A program made the position numbers and the translations under genes. From contig JAMDCU010000067.1 in assembly GCA_023489485.1 (NCBI GenBank), positions 1-54,608 on the forward strand: a stretch of DNA of 54,608 nt, in the 5' to 3' direction. The notes below the pieces were generated by a model, which saw only the letters and a program-made list of their open reading frames with translations, made no database searches and was not told the origin of the DNA. Source of the stretch: Chloroflexota bacterium. GTDB taxonomy: Bacteria; Chloroflexota; Anaerolineae; UBA4142. Positions 9,402 through 17,913 of the stretch are shown here, one piece after another; the first letter of the stretch is position 1, and each line of letters starts with the position of its first letter.

Positions 9402-10730
9402 CTAAACATGCAATCCATTCCTGCTGCTACCGGGCGCCTCAAGAGCGGTAGAGGGCGCCGACCAAGAGGGTGTATGTTTCCATGTCCCCCCTAGGCTGAA
9501 GAGCCCATACTGCTCTTTTACTTTACCGTTGACGTTGATAACACGGAAAGTGTAGGCTCTGTCGTGAAAATCGTGCATCACCAAGCCATCCTTGGGGTGA
9601 ACCGCCACAGAGATGTAATAAAGACCGTCCAGCAAGGGCAGGTTCGGTACTCGAAAAGTCACACAGCCTGTCCCTTTCAGTTCCGGCAGTTCGAGTCCGG
9701 CAAAGTCAGTATTCGGGCCCGAGATATGCAGGCCGTCGTGGCGGTGTATACCGATCCCAAACACCGGTGAAGGAACAGGGGTGTTTGTTTCATAATCCAT
9801 CTGCACGACTAGAGAATCGCCGGTCTCAAAAACGGTTTGCTCCTCCCCCTGCCCGTCTAGCAGGCGCACCTGGATGATCTCGACCTGGCGGTCTCCCCAA
9901 CGTTGTGACTCGGTCGGCCCTACCGCTTTGGCCAATCGTATGGACTCAGAGCCCACCATTTGGTTCCGGTATTCCTGTACTACTGTCTCTGCCATCCCAT
10001 CCGCCACGACGACGCCGTGGTCAAGCCAGATCACTCGATCACACATCCTCTGTACGGTTTCAAGACTGTGCGTCACCAGCAGAATGGTCGTCCCCGCCGC
10101 ACGAAAGCTCTGGATCCGCTCGATCGATTTCCTTTGAAAGGCGGGATCGCCCACAGATAGCACTTCGTCGACGATGAGGACGTTCGGTTCCACATCGGTC
10201 GCGACCGCAAAGCCGAGCCGGGCCACCATTCCGCTCGAATAGGTGCGCAGCGGAGCGTCGATAAAATCTCCCAGCTCCGCAAAATCGACAATCCGCTGGA
10301 ACTTGCGCTCCATCTCCGCGTGGGAAAAGCCGAGGATGGCGCCATTGAGAAACACATTTTCGCGTCCCGTCAGTTCGGGGTGAAACCCGGCGCCAAACTC
10401 CAAAAGGGGCGCCACGCGCCCCCTCACCCATACATGCCCGCGGGTGGGGCGCAAGACACGGGAGATGACTTTGAGCAGGGTGCTCTTGCCGGCGCCATTG
10501 CGACCGATGATCCCGAGGACTTGCCCTTGCGCGATGTCTACGTCCACGTCCTTCAAGGCCCAAAAATCGTCGTACTGGACGCGCCTTTGGAGCCAGCGGA
10601 TGGTGTGCTCTTTGAGAGTCGCGTAACGCTCGTGTGGGAGACGGTAGCGGACAGAGACTTGTCCGAGACGGATAACGTTCGCCGACGACCGAGCCGGGCT
10701 CGGGACATTAGACACGGTAGGCAAACTCAT
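9402..10730 (-). CDS. wzt: Polysaccharide ABC exporter ATPase with C-terminal cargo domain (Wzt-like)
   Basis: Nucleotide-binding subunit of an ABC-2 polysaccharide exporter, cytosolic and partnered with the permease upstream. It has Walker A GIIGRNGAGKST, the Q-loop region VAPLLEFGAGFHPELTG, the signature TYSSGM, Walker B NVLIVDEVLSVGD and the H-loop LLVTHS. After the ATPase (about residue 255 onward) comes a beta-sandwich like the Wzt C-terminal domain (GIGIHRHDGLHISGPNTD, LLDGLYYISVAVHP). In E. coli O9a-type systems this domain recognises the capped non-reducing end of the glycan. The start chosen is the ATG at 10730, which overlaps the permease stop by 23 bases; a longer frame begins at 10781. 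Confidence 0.92.
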   Translation of the reverse strand: MSLPTVSNVPSPARSSANVIRLGQVSVRYRLPHERYATLKEHTIRWLQRRVQYDDFWALKDVDVDIAQGQVLGIIGRNGAGKSTLLKVISRVLRPTRGHVWVRGRVAPLLEFGAGFHPELTGRENVFLNGAILGFSHAEMERKFQRIVDFAELGDFIDAPLRTYSSGMVARLGFAVATDVEPNVLIVDEVLSVGDPAFQRKSIERIQSFRAAGTTILLVTHSLETVQRMCDRVIWLDHGVVVADGMAETVVQEYRNQMVGSESIRLAKAVGPTESQRWGDRQVEIIQVRLLDGQGEEQTVFETGDSLVVQMDYETNTPVPSPVFGIGIHRHDGLHISGPNTDFAGLELPELKGTGCVTFRVPNLPLLDGLYYISVAVHPKDGLVMHDFHDRAYTFRVINVNGKVKEQYGLFSLGGTWKHTPSWSAPSTALEAPGSSRNGLHV

Positions 10731-11541
10731 CCTCTTTTCTCGTAAAGAACCACCAGCCGAGGATAAAGGCTCCAATGGCAAGGAGCGCCGCGCGGGCCGT
10801 CAGGTAACCTTCTGGTATGCGCCCCAGGTAGACCGGAATTCGAAAAAGCTCTACGAAATAGTACATCGGATTCATATGGTAGAAGGATACGTACTGAGGC
10901 GGAACTACATTCTCCGGGTAAAAAATCGGCGTCAGATAGGTCAGAATCGTGAGGACTACCCTATAAATATCCACAATATCGACGAAAAAGACCGCCAGCG
11001 CGGACATAAAGAGCCCTACGCCAAGCGCAAAGATGAGCGCCAGGAGAATCGCGACCGGTAGGTAAAGGAGTGCCCATGAAAAAGAGGCGCCGGTCGCGAA
11101 CATGATCAGAGCGAGGGGGACGAGCGCGAGCAAAAGGTTGACAAGGCCCACCAGAACCGGCGAGATGACAAAGGCCGCTTTCGGGACGTAGATTTTGTGA
11201 ATCAGCCCACCGCCCCAGACCAGGCTGTCAATAGCAATTGTCGTACTTTGGGAAAAGAAATTCCAGAGCAAGAGGCCGGAGAGGAGGTAGACCGGATAAT
11301 GCTCCACTGGGAACCGAAAGGCGGTTGAAAAGACCACGGCCATCACGAGCATCGTCAAGAGCGGGTTGAGCATCGTCCACAGAAAACCCAGGGCGGAGCG
11401 TTTGTACCGAACCGTTAGGTCGCGCCGGACAAGACTCAACAACAGGTCATGATAGTGAACGAGTTCACGCGCGTCCTCGAGAATCGGAAAACGCGGGCGG
11501 CTTGAATCATACGTGGGGAGATTGGCTTCAGAAGTCAGCAT
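10708..11541 (-). CDS. wzm: Polysaccharide ABC exporter permease (Wzm-like)
   Basis: ABC-2 type membrane subunit with six predicted transmembrane helices. The N-terminal amphipathic region carries DLLLSLVRRDLTVRYKRS, followed by LGFLWTMLNPLLTMLVM, both classic for Wzm/TagG-type permeases. The helix pair around PIFYPENVVPPQYV and the conserved MNPMYYFVELFR are also present. Together with the ATPase it would export a polyprenyl-linked glycan across the cytoplasmic membrane. It is the first minus-strand gene after the divergent promoter region at 11542-11718, so exporter expression probably starts there. ATG start at 11541. Confidence 0.93.
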   Translation of the reverse strand: MLTSEANLPTYDSSRPRFPILEDARELVHYHDLLLSLVRRDLTVRYKRSALGFLWTMLNPLLTMLVMAVVFSTAFRFPVEHYPVYLLSGLLLWNFFSQSTTIAIDSLVWGGGLIHKIYVPKAAFVISPVLVGLVNLLLALVPLALIMFATGASFSWALLYLPVAILLALIFALGVGLFMSALAVFFVDIVDIYRVVLTILTYLTPIFYPENVVPPQYVSFYHMNPMYYFVELFRIPVYLGRIPEGYLTARAALLAIGAFILGWWFFTRKEDEFAYRV

Positions 11542-11573
11542 TTCTCATGGCTCGCATAATCGGACCGTGGGTC

Positions 11574-11601
11574 ATTCTACCCGCATTATCAGAATATGCA
11601 A
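11574..11601 (-). promoter_or_regulatory. Candidate sigma70-type promoter for the ABC exporter operon
   Basis: On the minus strand, TTGCAT (11601-11596), a 16-base spacer and TAGAAT (11579-11574) lie about 33 bases before the permease ATG. Four of six -35 bases and four of six -10 bases fit consensus. Between this and the divergent plus-strand promoter lies a short GC-rich inverted repeat (GGGGC/GCCCC, 11624-11637) that could be an operator. Confidence 0.45.
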
Positions 11602-11657
11602 AACCGCGGGAAATCCATCATACGGGGCGGCGGCCCCCTAAAAAGCACACTGGCCAT

Positions 11658-11686
11658 TTGACAGCAACGCCAAGAGCGAGTATCCT
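11658..11686 (+). promoter_or_regulatory. Near-consensus sigma70-type promoter for the LuxR-Kelch gene
   Basis: TTGACA (11658-11663), a 17-base spacer and TATCCT (11681-11686). The -35 is a perfect match and the -10 matches four of six. Transcription would start about 25 bases before the ATG at 11719, an ordinary leader length. It is divergent from the exporter promoter, so a regulator bound here could control both sides. Confidence 0.6.
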
Positions 11687-11718
11687 CAGCCCATTCCAGA
11701 ATTTCACTACGAGCGGTT

Positions 11719-13026
11719 ATGGAAGAGAATGAGACGCTGAGCGAGCGCGAGCGTGAAGTGTTGCGACTCGTCGCCACCGGCGCGAGCAACAAAGAGATCG
11801 CGCAAAAGCTGTTCATCAGCGCAAACACCGTCAAGGTGCATCTGCGCAATATCTTTGCCAAGATTGGCGTCGCTTCACGCACCGAGGCCACCTTGTATGC
11901 AATCCGCGAAGGCCTGATACAGGTGGGCGCTCTTCCTGCAGATGCCAACCCCTCTGCGAGCTTGCCACTGCCAGAATCCGTCATTTCCCCGCCTATCGAA
12001 CGGTCAAACCGCATGCGGCTCCGTTCCTTGTGGTGGGTCGCCGTTGCTGCAATCCTTCTGGTTTCTGCCGGCAGTTTGGTTTTCGCGACAACCAGAACTC
12101 CTGTCCAAGTTGCAGCCAGCCCGCCTGCCCCTCCACGCTGGCAAGAGAAAGCCCCCCTCCCAACAGCTCGTAGCGGAATGGCGGCGACAATCTACGAGAA
12201 CGAAATTTACGCCATCGGGGGCGAATCCACGAATGGAGTTACGTCCGCCGTTGAGCGTTACAACATCTCTGCCGATACCTGGTCATCTCTCACCCCCAAG
12301 CCGGTTGCAGTGGCGGACGCCAGCGCGGCCGTTATTCTGGGCAAGATCTATGTTCCAGGAGGGCGTCTTGCATCTGGAAAACCGACAGATATCCTGGAAA
12401 TCTATGACCCGCAACATGACCGCTGGGATCAAGGAGCATCGCTACCCTCAGCGCTATCCGCGTATGCCATGGCAGTCTTTGAGGGAAAGCTTTATGTATT
12501 TGGCGGTTGGGATGGCGCCAAATATCTGGATTCGAGCTTCCTCTACGACCCCGGTCAGGATACTTGGAAGCCCATATCACGCATGTCAGTACCAAGAGCT
12601 TTCGCTACCGCGGCAGTAGTAGGAGGAAGGATTTATGTAATTGGTGGCTATGACGGAACGAACGCTCTTAGGCTAAATGAAGAGTACACCCCTGAACGAG
12701 ATAACGGCAACAACAATCCATGGACAACTCGCGCTGCGCTGCCCGAGGGGCGCTACGGCGCGGGCACGGCGGGAATTGCCGGCTCAATGCTGCTGGTGGG
12801 TGGTCTGAGTGACAAGAAAATGGCGATACCACCTTTGGACTATTTGCCTCAGAATGATCGTTGGCAGGTTCTTGACAGCCCAATTTCCAGTTCCTGGGTT
12901 TTCCTCAGTCTTGTTCCCACAGACACACACCTTTATGCGATAGGAGGAAAGCTAGATGGCGTGTCCAGCCCCATGAACCTCTCATACCAAGTCGTCTACA
13001 CCATCACAATCCCATCCGTCCGCTGA
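11719..13026 (+). CDS. Membrane-anchored LuxR-type HTH regulator with extracytoplasmic Kelch propeller
   Basis: Residues about 5-67 are a LuxR/NarL-type helix-turn-helix (LSEREREVLRLVATGASNKE, then ISANTVKVHLRNIF). A Pro/Ser-rich linker leads to one transmembrane helix at about 104-124 (WWVAVAAILLVSAGSLVF). The rest is a six-bladed Kelch beta-propeller, with diglycines in YAIGGES, YVPGGRL, YVFGGWD, YVIGGYD, LLVGGLS and YAIGGKL. Topology is thus cytoplasmic DNA-binding domain and external propeller, like a ToxR-style one-component sensor. There is no receiver domain and no PAS or GAF domain. Kelch propellers commonly bind proteins or glycans; here the ligand could be the cell's own polysaccharide, but that is inference. 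It diverges from the exporter operon across 177 bases. ATG start at 11719 with a weak GAGCGG upstream. Confidence 0.85.
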   Translation: MEENETLSEREREVLRLVATGASNKEIAQKLFISANTVKVHLRNIFAKIGVASRTEATLYAIREGLIQVGALPADANPSASLPLPESVISPPIERSNRMRLRSLWWVAVAAILLVSAGSLVFATTRTPVQVAASPPAPPRWQEKAPLPTARSGMAATIYENEIYAIGGESTNGVTSAVERYNISADTWSSLTPKPVAVADASAAVILGKIYVPGGRLASGKPTDILEIYDPQHDRWDQGASLPSALSAYAMAVFEGKLYVFGGWDGAKYLDSSFLYDPGQDTWKPISRMSVPRAFATAAVVGGRIYVIGGYDGTNALRLNEEYTPERDNGNNNPWTTRAALPEGRYGAGTAGIAGSMLLVGGLSDKKMAIPPLDYLPQNDRWQVLDSPISSSWVFLSLVPTDTHLYAIGGKLDGVSSPMNLSYQVVYTITIPSVR

Positions 13027-13045
13027 GATATACCCAAATGGATTA

Positions 13046-13074
13046 TTGACCTGAAGGCATCCATATGTTATTCT
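13046..13074 (+). promoter_or_regulatory. Candidate sigma70-type promoter for the secreted repeat protein
   Basis: TTGACC (13046-13051), a 17-base spacer and TATTCT (13069-13074). The -35 matches consensus at five of six positions and the -10 at four of six. It lies between the Kelch regulator stop (13026) and the ATG at 13158, so the secreted protein can be transcribed independently with a leader of about 75 bases. Confidence 0.55.
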
Positions 13075-13157
13075 GTGTTCGGTAGCCTGAAGGTGTGATA
13101 GCAATCTTGTCGTTCTCAATCCGCCACGCACTTTCGCAATCAAGAAGGAGAGGAAAA

Positions 13158-14603
13158 ATGTTAAACTTGCGCAGCATTCTCACCGCCATCGTTGGTCTCG
13201 TAGTCCTGGTTGCACTTGCCATAACGGGGACTGCAACATTCGCAGCCGGTCCAACGCCTACACCGGCACCGAAAGCACCGACGACCGGGCATCCCGGACC
13301 GCGCGCAATTGGACCTTCGGGTAACACGGATACGTCTTCATTTACTATCCAGAATATCGATACGACCCAGGGCACTGTCTTGGTGGATTTCTATGATGGG
13401 AGCGGGAACAAAATCGAGCCCAATCCTCTGAACGGAGGTCAGGCGAATCCAATCCCCCTAAACCCAGGCCAGTCGTTTGAGGTCGTCACCGCCCAAGTTC
13501 CCAACCTTACTCCCGGCCAGTACTCGGTCGTTCTTTCAGCAGGGATGAAAATTGGCGCCATCGCCAATATTCTAAGCACCGGCAGCATCAACTTTAACGA
13601 AAGTTACTCCGGCTTGACTCAGGGAGCAACTACTTTTTACATGCCAGCTATCGTATTTAACTATTATGGATGGTACAGCCTCATCTCGGTTCAAAACGTC
13701 GGATCCGGCACCACCAATGTCACGGTGAGCATAAAATGCCTGGATGGCACCATTGGAACGCTTCAGAAGACTGGCTTGGCTCAGAACGCCTCGGTTCACT
13801 TTGACCTCCTGGCCCAAACACCAACCGGATTCTCCTCAGGTACTTCTTGCAACGGCTCAGCGACCATCACTTCGAGCGCTCAGCCAGTTGTTGCCGTGGA
13901 CAACCAGCGGGTCCCCACGGGTGGAAACATGCAATCGTACAGCGGTGTACCAAGCGGCGCGACGAGCTACTATGTTCCAGCTCTGTACAACAGTTACTAC
14001 GGGTGGAACAGCAGTCTGAACATCCTCAAGATCGGTGCTGGCAACCAGCACGTGGTGGTGACTTTTAGTGATTCCGGAAGCACGAGTTGCGACCTCACAG
14101 ATGCTGTCCCGAGTTGCCTCCTCTATATGCCGAGCAAGCACCCTGCCGCTGGCTACTTTGGTGCAACGATTACCTCGAATTCGCTGCCAATTGTGGCCGT
14201 AGTCAACGCGGCCAACGGTTCCCAGGCGCAGACCTACAACGCCGTGCCTACTTCGGGCGCTACAAATGCGTCGGGTATCCCTGCAGTGATGAAAGCCTAC
14301 TACGGCTGGAATACTTCGGTTACCTGCCAGAACGTAGGTGCCGTTGCGACAACCTTCCATGTCGCCTACGATGGGTATGCTGGAAACGCATACAACACAG
14401 CGCAGACGTTCTCGCAAGGGCAGACCAAAGAGTTCTACACGCCTGGCGAGTCTTTCCTGCCCAATGGTTACCGCGGAGGAATGACGGTCAGCGGCAATGC
14501 AGCCGGGTCGCTCATAAGCTGCATAGTGAACTTTAACAACCCAGGCCAGATGGCTTCAACGAACGGCAGCTGGTCGATGAGTACCAACGCCTTCAGCAAG
14601 TAA
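13158..14603 (+). CDS. Secreted YYGW-repeat protein of unknown function
   Basis: Begins MLNLRSILTAIVGLVVLVAL with a clear Sec signal peptide ending near TATFAAG, then a Pro/Thr linker. The mature protein is all-beta, Ser/Thr/Asn/Gly rich, and holds at least three diverged repeats of about 110-130 residues. Each repeat has an aromatic core (VFNYYGWYSLISVQNVG; LYNSYYGWNSSLNILKIG; VMKAYYGWNTSVTCQNVG) followed by TTNVTVSIKCLDG-like strands. There is no lipobox, sortase motif or C-terminal membrane helix, so it is probably released or bound to the glycan layer. I know similar uncharacterised proteins from Chloroflexota. ATG at 13158 has AAGGAGAGG five bases upstream, which decides it over the frame start at 13095. 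A strong terminator follows. An abundant surface-layer or matrix protein is a reasonable guess, not shown. Confidence 0.82.
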   Translation: MLNLRSILTAIVGLVVLVALAITGTATFAAGPTPTPAPKAPTTGHPGPRAIGPSGNTDTSSFTIQNIDTTQGTVLVDFYDGSGNKIEPNPLNGGQANPIPLNPGQSFEVVTAQVPNLTPGQYSVVLSAGMKIGAIANILSTGSINFNESYSGLTQGATTFYMPAIVFNYYGWYSLISVQNVGSGTTNVTVSIKCLDGTIGTLQKTGLAQNASVHFDLLAQTPTGFSSGTSCNGSATITSSAQPVVAVDNQRVPTGGNMQSYSGVPSGATSYYVPALYNSYYGWNSSLNILKIGAGNQHVVVTFSDSGSTSCDLTDAVPSCLLYMPSKHPAAGYFGATITSNSLPIVAVVNAANGSQAQTYNAVPTSGATNASGIPAVMKAYYGWNTSVTCQNVGAVATTFHVAYDGYAGNAYNTAQTFSQGQTKEFYTPGESFLPNGYRGGMTVSGNAAGSLISCIVNFNNPGQMASTNGSWSMSTNAFSK

Positions 14604-14650
14604 CCAACATGTCCGGCTCGTAATGGTCAATAGGCCTCAACAGGTATGAA

Positions 14651-14700
14651 AAAGGCCTCCTGATTGTGCTTCATCGACGATCAGGAGGCCTTTCGGTTTT
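14651..14700 (+). terminator. Rho-independent terminator after the YYGW-repeat gene
   Basis: A perfect 14-base inverted repeat, 14651-14664 pairing with 14680-14693 (core GGCCTCCTGAT / ATCAGGAGGCC), has a 15-base loop and is followed by CGGTTTT. The upstream arm is preceded by an A-run (GAAAAA), so it could also stop transcription from the other strand. It lies 47 bases after the stop codon. Confidence 0.85.
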
Positions 14701-14749
14701 CGAGCGTGAGCACGCGATCCGGACTTACTCAAATGAATGGAGAAAAACG

Positions 14750-15340
14750 ATGCAAATCGGCAAGTATCTCAACACTCTCAGCAGTTTACGAGTGCGCCCT
14801 TACTTGGGCGAAAATGCTTGGCGCAGGCGACCAATCTCCAATCCGATTGTCGAGCGGGCGTGGCTTGTCATTCTCAACACAGCTTCTAGGAAAAAGGTTT
14901 GCTTAGTGCTAGCACTGCTTATGATCAGCACCGTTAGTGCTTGCCGCAACGACAATCCTGCAATCTCTACTCCAAGTGCGAGCCATGTATTTGTGAAATC
15001 CAAACCGGGCTACGCGACGGTACACGGCCAATTGGTCTTGACAAACCCGGCAAATCTTGCCCCACAGAAGGATGGCATCTTTCTCTCCCACCTGCAAGAA
15101 GGGGCGACCGTAGTTCCTCCGGTTGCGACAGATCAAGCCCCGCGATCCGATGTCGATGAGGCAACCGGTGAATTCATTATCCCCAATGTGGAACCCGGCC
15201 GTTACGCGGTTGTTGTTTTGACGGAGAGTGGCCTCCAAGTCCCAGCCCACTTGTTGCAGGCAGATGAATTGGCCATAGTCTCCGTCAAAGATTCGGACTT
15301 GAACCACACAATCGACCTGGGGCAGGTACGAATACCTTAG
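14750..15340 (+). CDS. Putative lipoprotein with regulatory-like beta-sandwich domain
   Basis: The start chosen is the ATG at 14750 with GGAG eight bases upstream. Residues about 45-65 form a hydrophobic stretch, VCLVLALLMISTVSAC, ending in a lipobox-like VSAC. An unusual polar, basic leader of about 45 residues precedes it, so it is either a long signal anchor or the real start is further in (a GTG in the hydrophobic stretch is possible). The C-terminal 120 residues look like a carboxypeptidase-regulatory-like or SdrD-B-like sandwich: GYATVHGQLVLTNPAN, DEATGEFIIPNVEPGRYAVV, GLQVPAHL. Such folds bind or display ligands on the outside. It follows the terminator at 14651-14700, so it depends on readthrough or an unseen promoter. 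Role unknown. Confidence 0.6.
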   Translation: MQIGKYLNTLSSLRVRPYLGENAWRRRPISNPIVERAWLVILNTASRKKVCLVLALLMISTVSACRNDNPAISTPSASHVFVKSKPGYATVHGQLVLTNPANLAPQKDGIFLSHLQEGATVVPPVATDQAPRSDVDEATGEFIIPNVEPGRYAVVVLTESGLQVPAHLLQADELAIVSVKDSDLNHTIDLGQVRIP

Positions 15341-15431
15341 GGACATGGCAGAAAAGCACGTGAGCTGCGGAGGAAAGGGGCAGCAGTTTTGTGGATGCGG
15401 CACTTGATGCGGCGTAGTGCAAGGGCCGACT

Positions 15432-16916
15432 TCAGGGTTGAGGGCTTTCAGGGCGTAGCTGGTACAGGCGAACTCTTACATTCGTGAATTGCTTGTCCGC
15501 TGCTAGGAAGGCATGCACAGAGAGCCAAGATTCCAGAGCGCCTGAGGGGTCCCAAAGCTGGGGGTAGGATTCCACCAGCCAAATACGCGTGTGCTGTCTC
15601 ACCTGAAGCTGCATGGCGGTATCAGCAATTTGCGGAGTGATCGTTTGGCCGTTCTTCCATCCTCCTGAGAGGATCGAATAATCGGGAGGGTAGCCGTCGT
15701 AGACAAATTGAGAGGGGGCGTATAGCGAGAGCGCCAACGCCGATGCCGCCGGATTGCTATACACGACATCACCGGGGCCATATCCCTGTTGAATATACTG
15801 TGCTGCTCCCCGCCAATCATCTTTGTGCAGTATCGATTGCTGAAGCAAAACCGAGGCACCGGCAAACAGCAAAGAAACAAAGAGGAGCAATACCCCGGCT
15901 GGCCGCGGCAGCAACTGAACGATGAACGTGAAGAGAAGTACGAATGCACCCACTAGGAGTAGAAACTGTTTGGTTTGGAAAATGGGATAGTATAGAGACG
16001 TCAGCACAATGAGGAAAAATGGGATGAGTGCCCAGAACGCGATGAGCTCGAATCCCGACCAGTTCGCGGGCCTCCGCCGGTACAACTTAAAGACTCCCCA
16101 GAGTATCATTATTCCCAAACCTGCAAAGGCCAACCAGCGGATTCCCGTTGGCACGCCCATGGCCTCATTTCCCCAGAAGAGCGCCAGCAGAGCGTCGCGG
16201 ATGGACCCGATATCTGGGCGACCAATCCACGGCATCATGTGGAAGCGCATCTGGTTCAGGGCTACCGGGAGCCACACTCCAAATCCTAGCGCTACCGCTA
16301 ACATTGCCTTTGTCCACTGGCCAAGGAACATCAACCGCCGCGACCTTGCGGCCTGCAGCACAACGAGCAGTCCATGTGCTATGAAGATGAAAAGGGCAAA
16401 GTACTGGGTGTAAAGGGAAAACAGGCAAAACAACGTGTAGAGCAACCATCTCTTCCTGCCTTGTAGACAGAGCCATAATTCAGTGGTCGCCGCAGTGGTG
16501 AAGGTCGCCAAGAGGATGTACATCCTCGCCTCCTGCGAGTACCACACGTGAAATGGCGAGATGGCTAGGAGCAACCCGACTCCGCCCCCGATGGCACTGC
16601 CTCCCAACCTCCGCCCGAGTGCCATGACTTGGGCAATGTTGATGATCCCAATGAGGAGGGATAGGAAGCGCGCAAAGAATACGCCGGAGCCAGGCAACAT
16701 CCATAGATGGAGGAGGAGGTAGTACAAGGGCGGATGTTGATCCGCAGCTGTCCCCTGAATGATCTTGTCCAAAGGAAATCCAGCCAGGGCGATTGAGTAT
16801 GCTTCGTCCATCCACGCGCTCTCGGCCCCCAGGTTCCGCACGCGGAACGCGAATGCCAAAAGCAGGACAACGATGGCAGCTCCCATCCATCGTAATCGCG
16901 TATGTCCCGAGTTCAA
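15432..16916 (-). CDS. GT39/ArnT-like polyprenyl-donor glycosyltransferase (GT-C)
   Basis: Integral membrane glycosyltransferase with about ten to twelve helices. The first external loop has the GT39-type acidic motif SAWMDEAYSI followed by DQHPPLYYLLLHLWM, and SPFHVWYSQEARMY later, all typical of the PMT/ArnT superfamily. It would move a sugar from a polyprenyl-phosphate donor onto a glycan, lipid or protein outside the membrane. A C-terminal soluble domain of about 150 residues follows the last helix. The start chosen is TTG at 16916, preceded by GGAAGGGG at five bases and 28 bases after the preceding stop. The long upstream frame to 17060 overlaps that gene and is unlikely. Confidence 0.85.
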   Translation of the reverse strand: MNSGHTRLRWMGAAIVVLLLAFAFRVRNLGAESAWMDEAYSIALAGFPLDKIIQGTAADQHPPLYYLLLHLWMLPGSGVFFARFLSLLIGIINIAQVMALGRRLGGSAIGGGVGLLLAISPFHVWYSQEARMYILLATFTTAATTELWLCLQGRKRWLLYTLFCLFSLYTQYFALFIFIAHGLLVVLQAARSRRLMFLGQWTKAMLAVALGFGVWLPVALNQMRFHMMPWIGRPDIGSIRDALLALFWGNEAMGVPTGIRWLAFAGLGIMILWGVFKLYRRRPANWSGFELIAFWALIPFFLIVLTSLYYPIFQTKQFLLLVGAFVLLFTFIVQLLPRPAGVLLLFVSLLFAGASVLLQQSILHKDDWRGAAQYIQQGYGPGDVVYSNPAASALALSLYAPSQFVYDGYPPDYSILSGGWKNGQTITPQIADTAMQLQVRQHTRIWLVESYPQLWDPSGALESWLSVHAFLAADKQFTNVRVRLYQLRPESPQP

Positions 16917-16944
16917 AAAGACCCCTTCCCTCTCATGCTTGCGT

Positions 16945-17913
16945 TCAAGCCCGCAATCCCAAGGCGCTCTTTCCCATGAGCCAAGCGAAAAAGAGAGCCC
17001 AGACAAGCTCACCTGCAGTGAGAATGATGCGAAAGAGGATCGCGAGAATCGCAGCAGCAAATGGGGGCATGATTGTGCTCAGCAGCGCTGCCAACGTTAT
17101 CTCGCGAATGCCGATCCCCTGAATGCCGACTCCCACCGTCAGACTCACCGCGCCTGCGGCTCCCCAGATGCCAATGATGGTCGGCAGGGCAGACCAGCTC
17201 GGCGTCATCACTATGTGGGCTGCAATGAAAAGTAGCACGCCGCCTCCGCACCACGCGAGAAGCATCCACACGAGCACAAATGCCATTCCTGTCCTGCTCA
17301 CCGGAGGCGCTCGGTCAACAGTTTCTTGACCCGGAAGCAATCGGTGAACGATCCGATCTAAAAACGGCGCGCCGGCAACAACGGCCAAGAGGACAGCGAT
17401 GGCAATTAGCGGTGCCACGCGAACGGTCCCCATGCTTTCGACCAAGGGTATGTTCGAGGAGAGAGCCAGCAGCGTAGCCGTAGCAAATCCGGTGAATGCC
17501 AGGAGCAAGGTTTCCGCGACCGAGCTCGCAACAATCCAGCTCGCGGGGACCCCTTGTTCCTGGTAAAGAAGGGAACGACTCGCAATAAACCATACAAACC
17601 CCGGGACGTTCCGAGGGAGGCAGGACAGGCTGTAGATCCTTAGATTGACTCGGAATCCTTTGCGGGCGCCGATGGACCCGAGCAGAGTATGCCACGCCGC
17701 CGCTGTAGGCAACATTCCCAAGGGATACAGAAGCAGAGCGAGCACTGCATACTTGTAATCGAGCTCAACGCCTTGCGTCCGCAGTTGATTCCAGTTACTG
17801 ACGAGCGCATAGGCAATGAAAATACCACCGGCTAGCAGGATGATGACCGAGACGAATCGCCCGCGATGCCCTTGCGGCCAGGATCGTCGCAACACCAGAT
17901 TAGCAATTCTCAC
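16945..17913 (-). CDS. UPF0104-family (YbhN/AglD-like) membrane protein
   Basis: Eight or so predicted helices with the family pattern: LLLYPLGMLPTAAAWHTLLG in helix 2-3, YSLSCLPRNVPGFVWFIASR in the conserved loop, and VGIQGIGIREITLAALLS near the C-terminus. The family includes the membrane domain of lysylphosphatidylglycerol synthase (a lipid flippase) and proteins next to archaeal and bacterial glycosylation genes. A role in moving or handling polyprenyl-linked sugars is plausible. The start chosen is GTG at 17913, forming a GTGA overlap with the methyltransferase stop; the frame to 17988 would overlap it by far more. A second, distant family member lies at 35635-36681. Confidence 0.8.
   Translation of the reverse strand: MRIANLVLRRSWPQGHRGRFVSVIILLAGGIFIAYALVSNWNQLRTQGVELDYKYAVLALLLYPLGMLPTAAAWHTLLGSIGARKGFRVNLRIYSLSCLPRNVPGFVWFIASRSLLYQEQGVPASWIVASSVAETLLLAFTGFATATLLALSSNIPLVESMGTVRVAPLIAIAVLLAVVAGAPFLDRIVHRLLPGQETVDRAPPVSRTGMAFVLVWMLLAWCGGGVLLFIAAHIVMTPSWSALPTIIGIWGAAGAVSLTVGVGIQGIGIREITLAALLSTIMPPFAAAILAILFRIILTAGELVWALFFAWLMGKSALGLRA

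Noticed and set aside
13857-14417. Minus-strand open frame of 186 codons inside the YYGW-repeat gene
   Set aside because: It is the complement of the repeat-coding strand. The plus frame has a signal peptide, repeats, promoter and terminator.
15360-15405. Terminator between the convergent genes at about 15.4 kb
   Set aside because: Only a five-base stem (GCTGC/GCAGC) with a short T-run; too weak to call.
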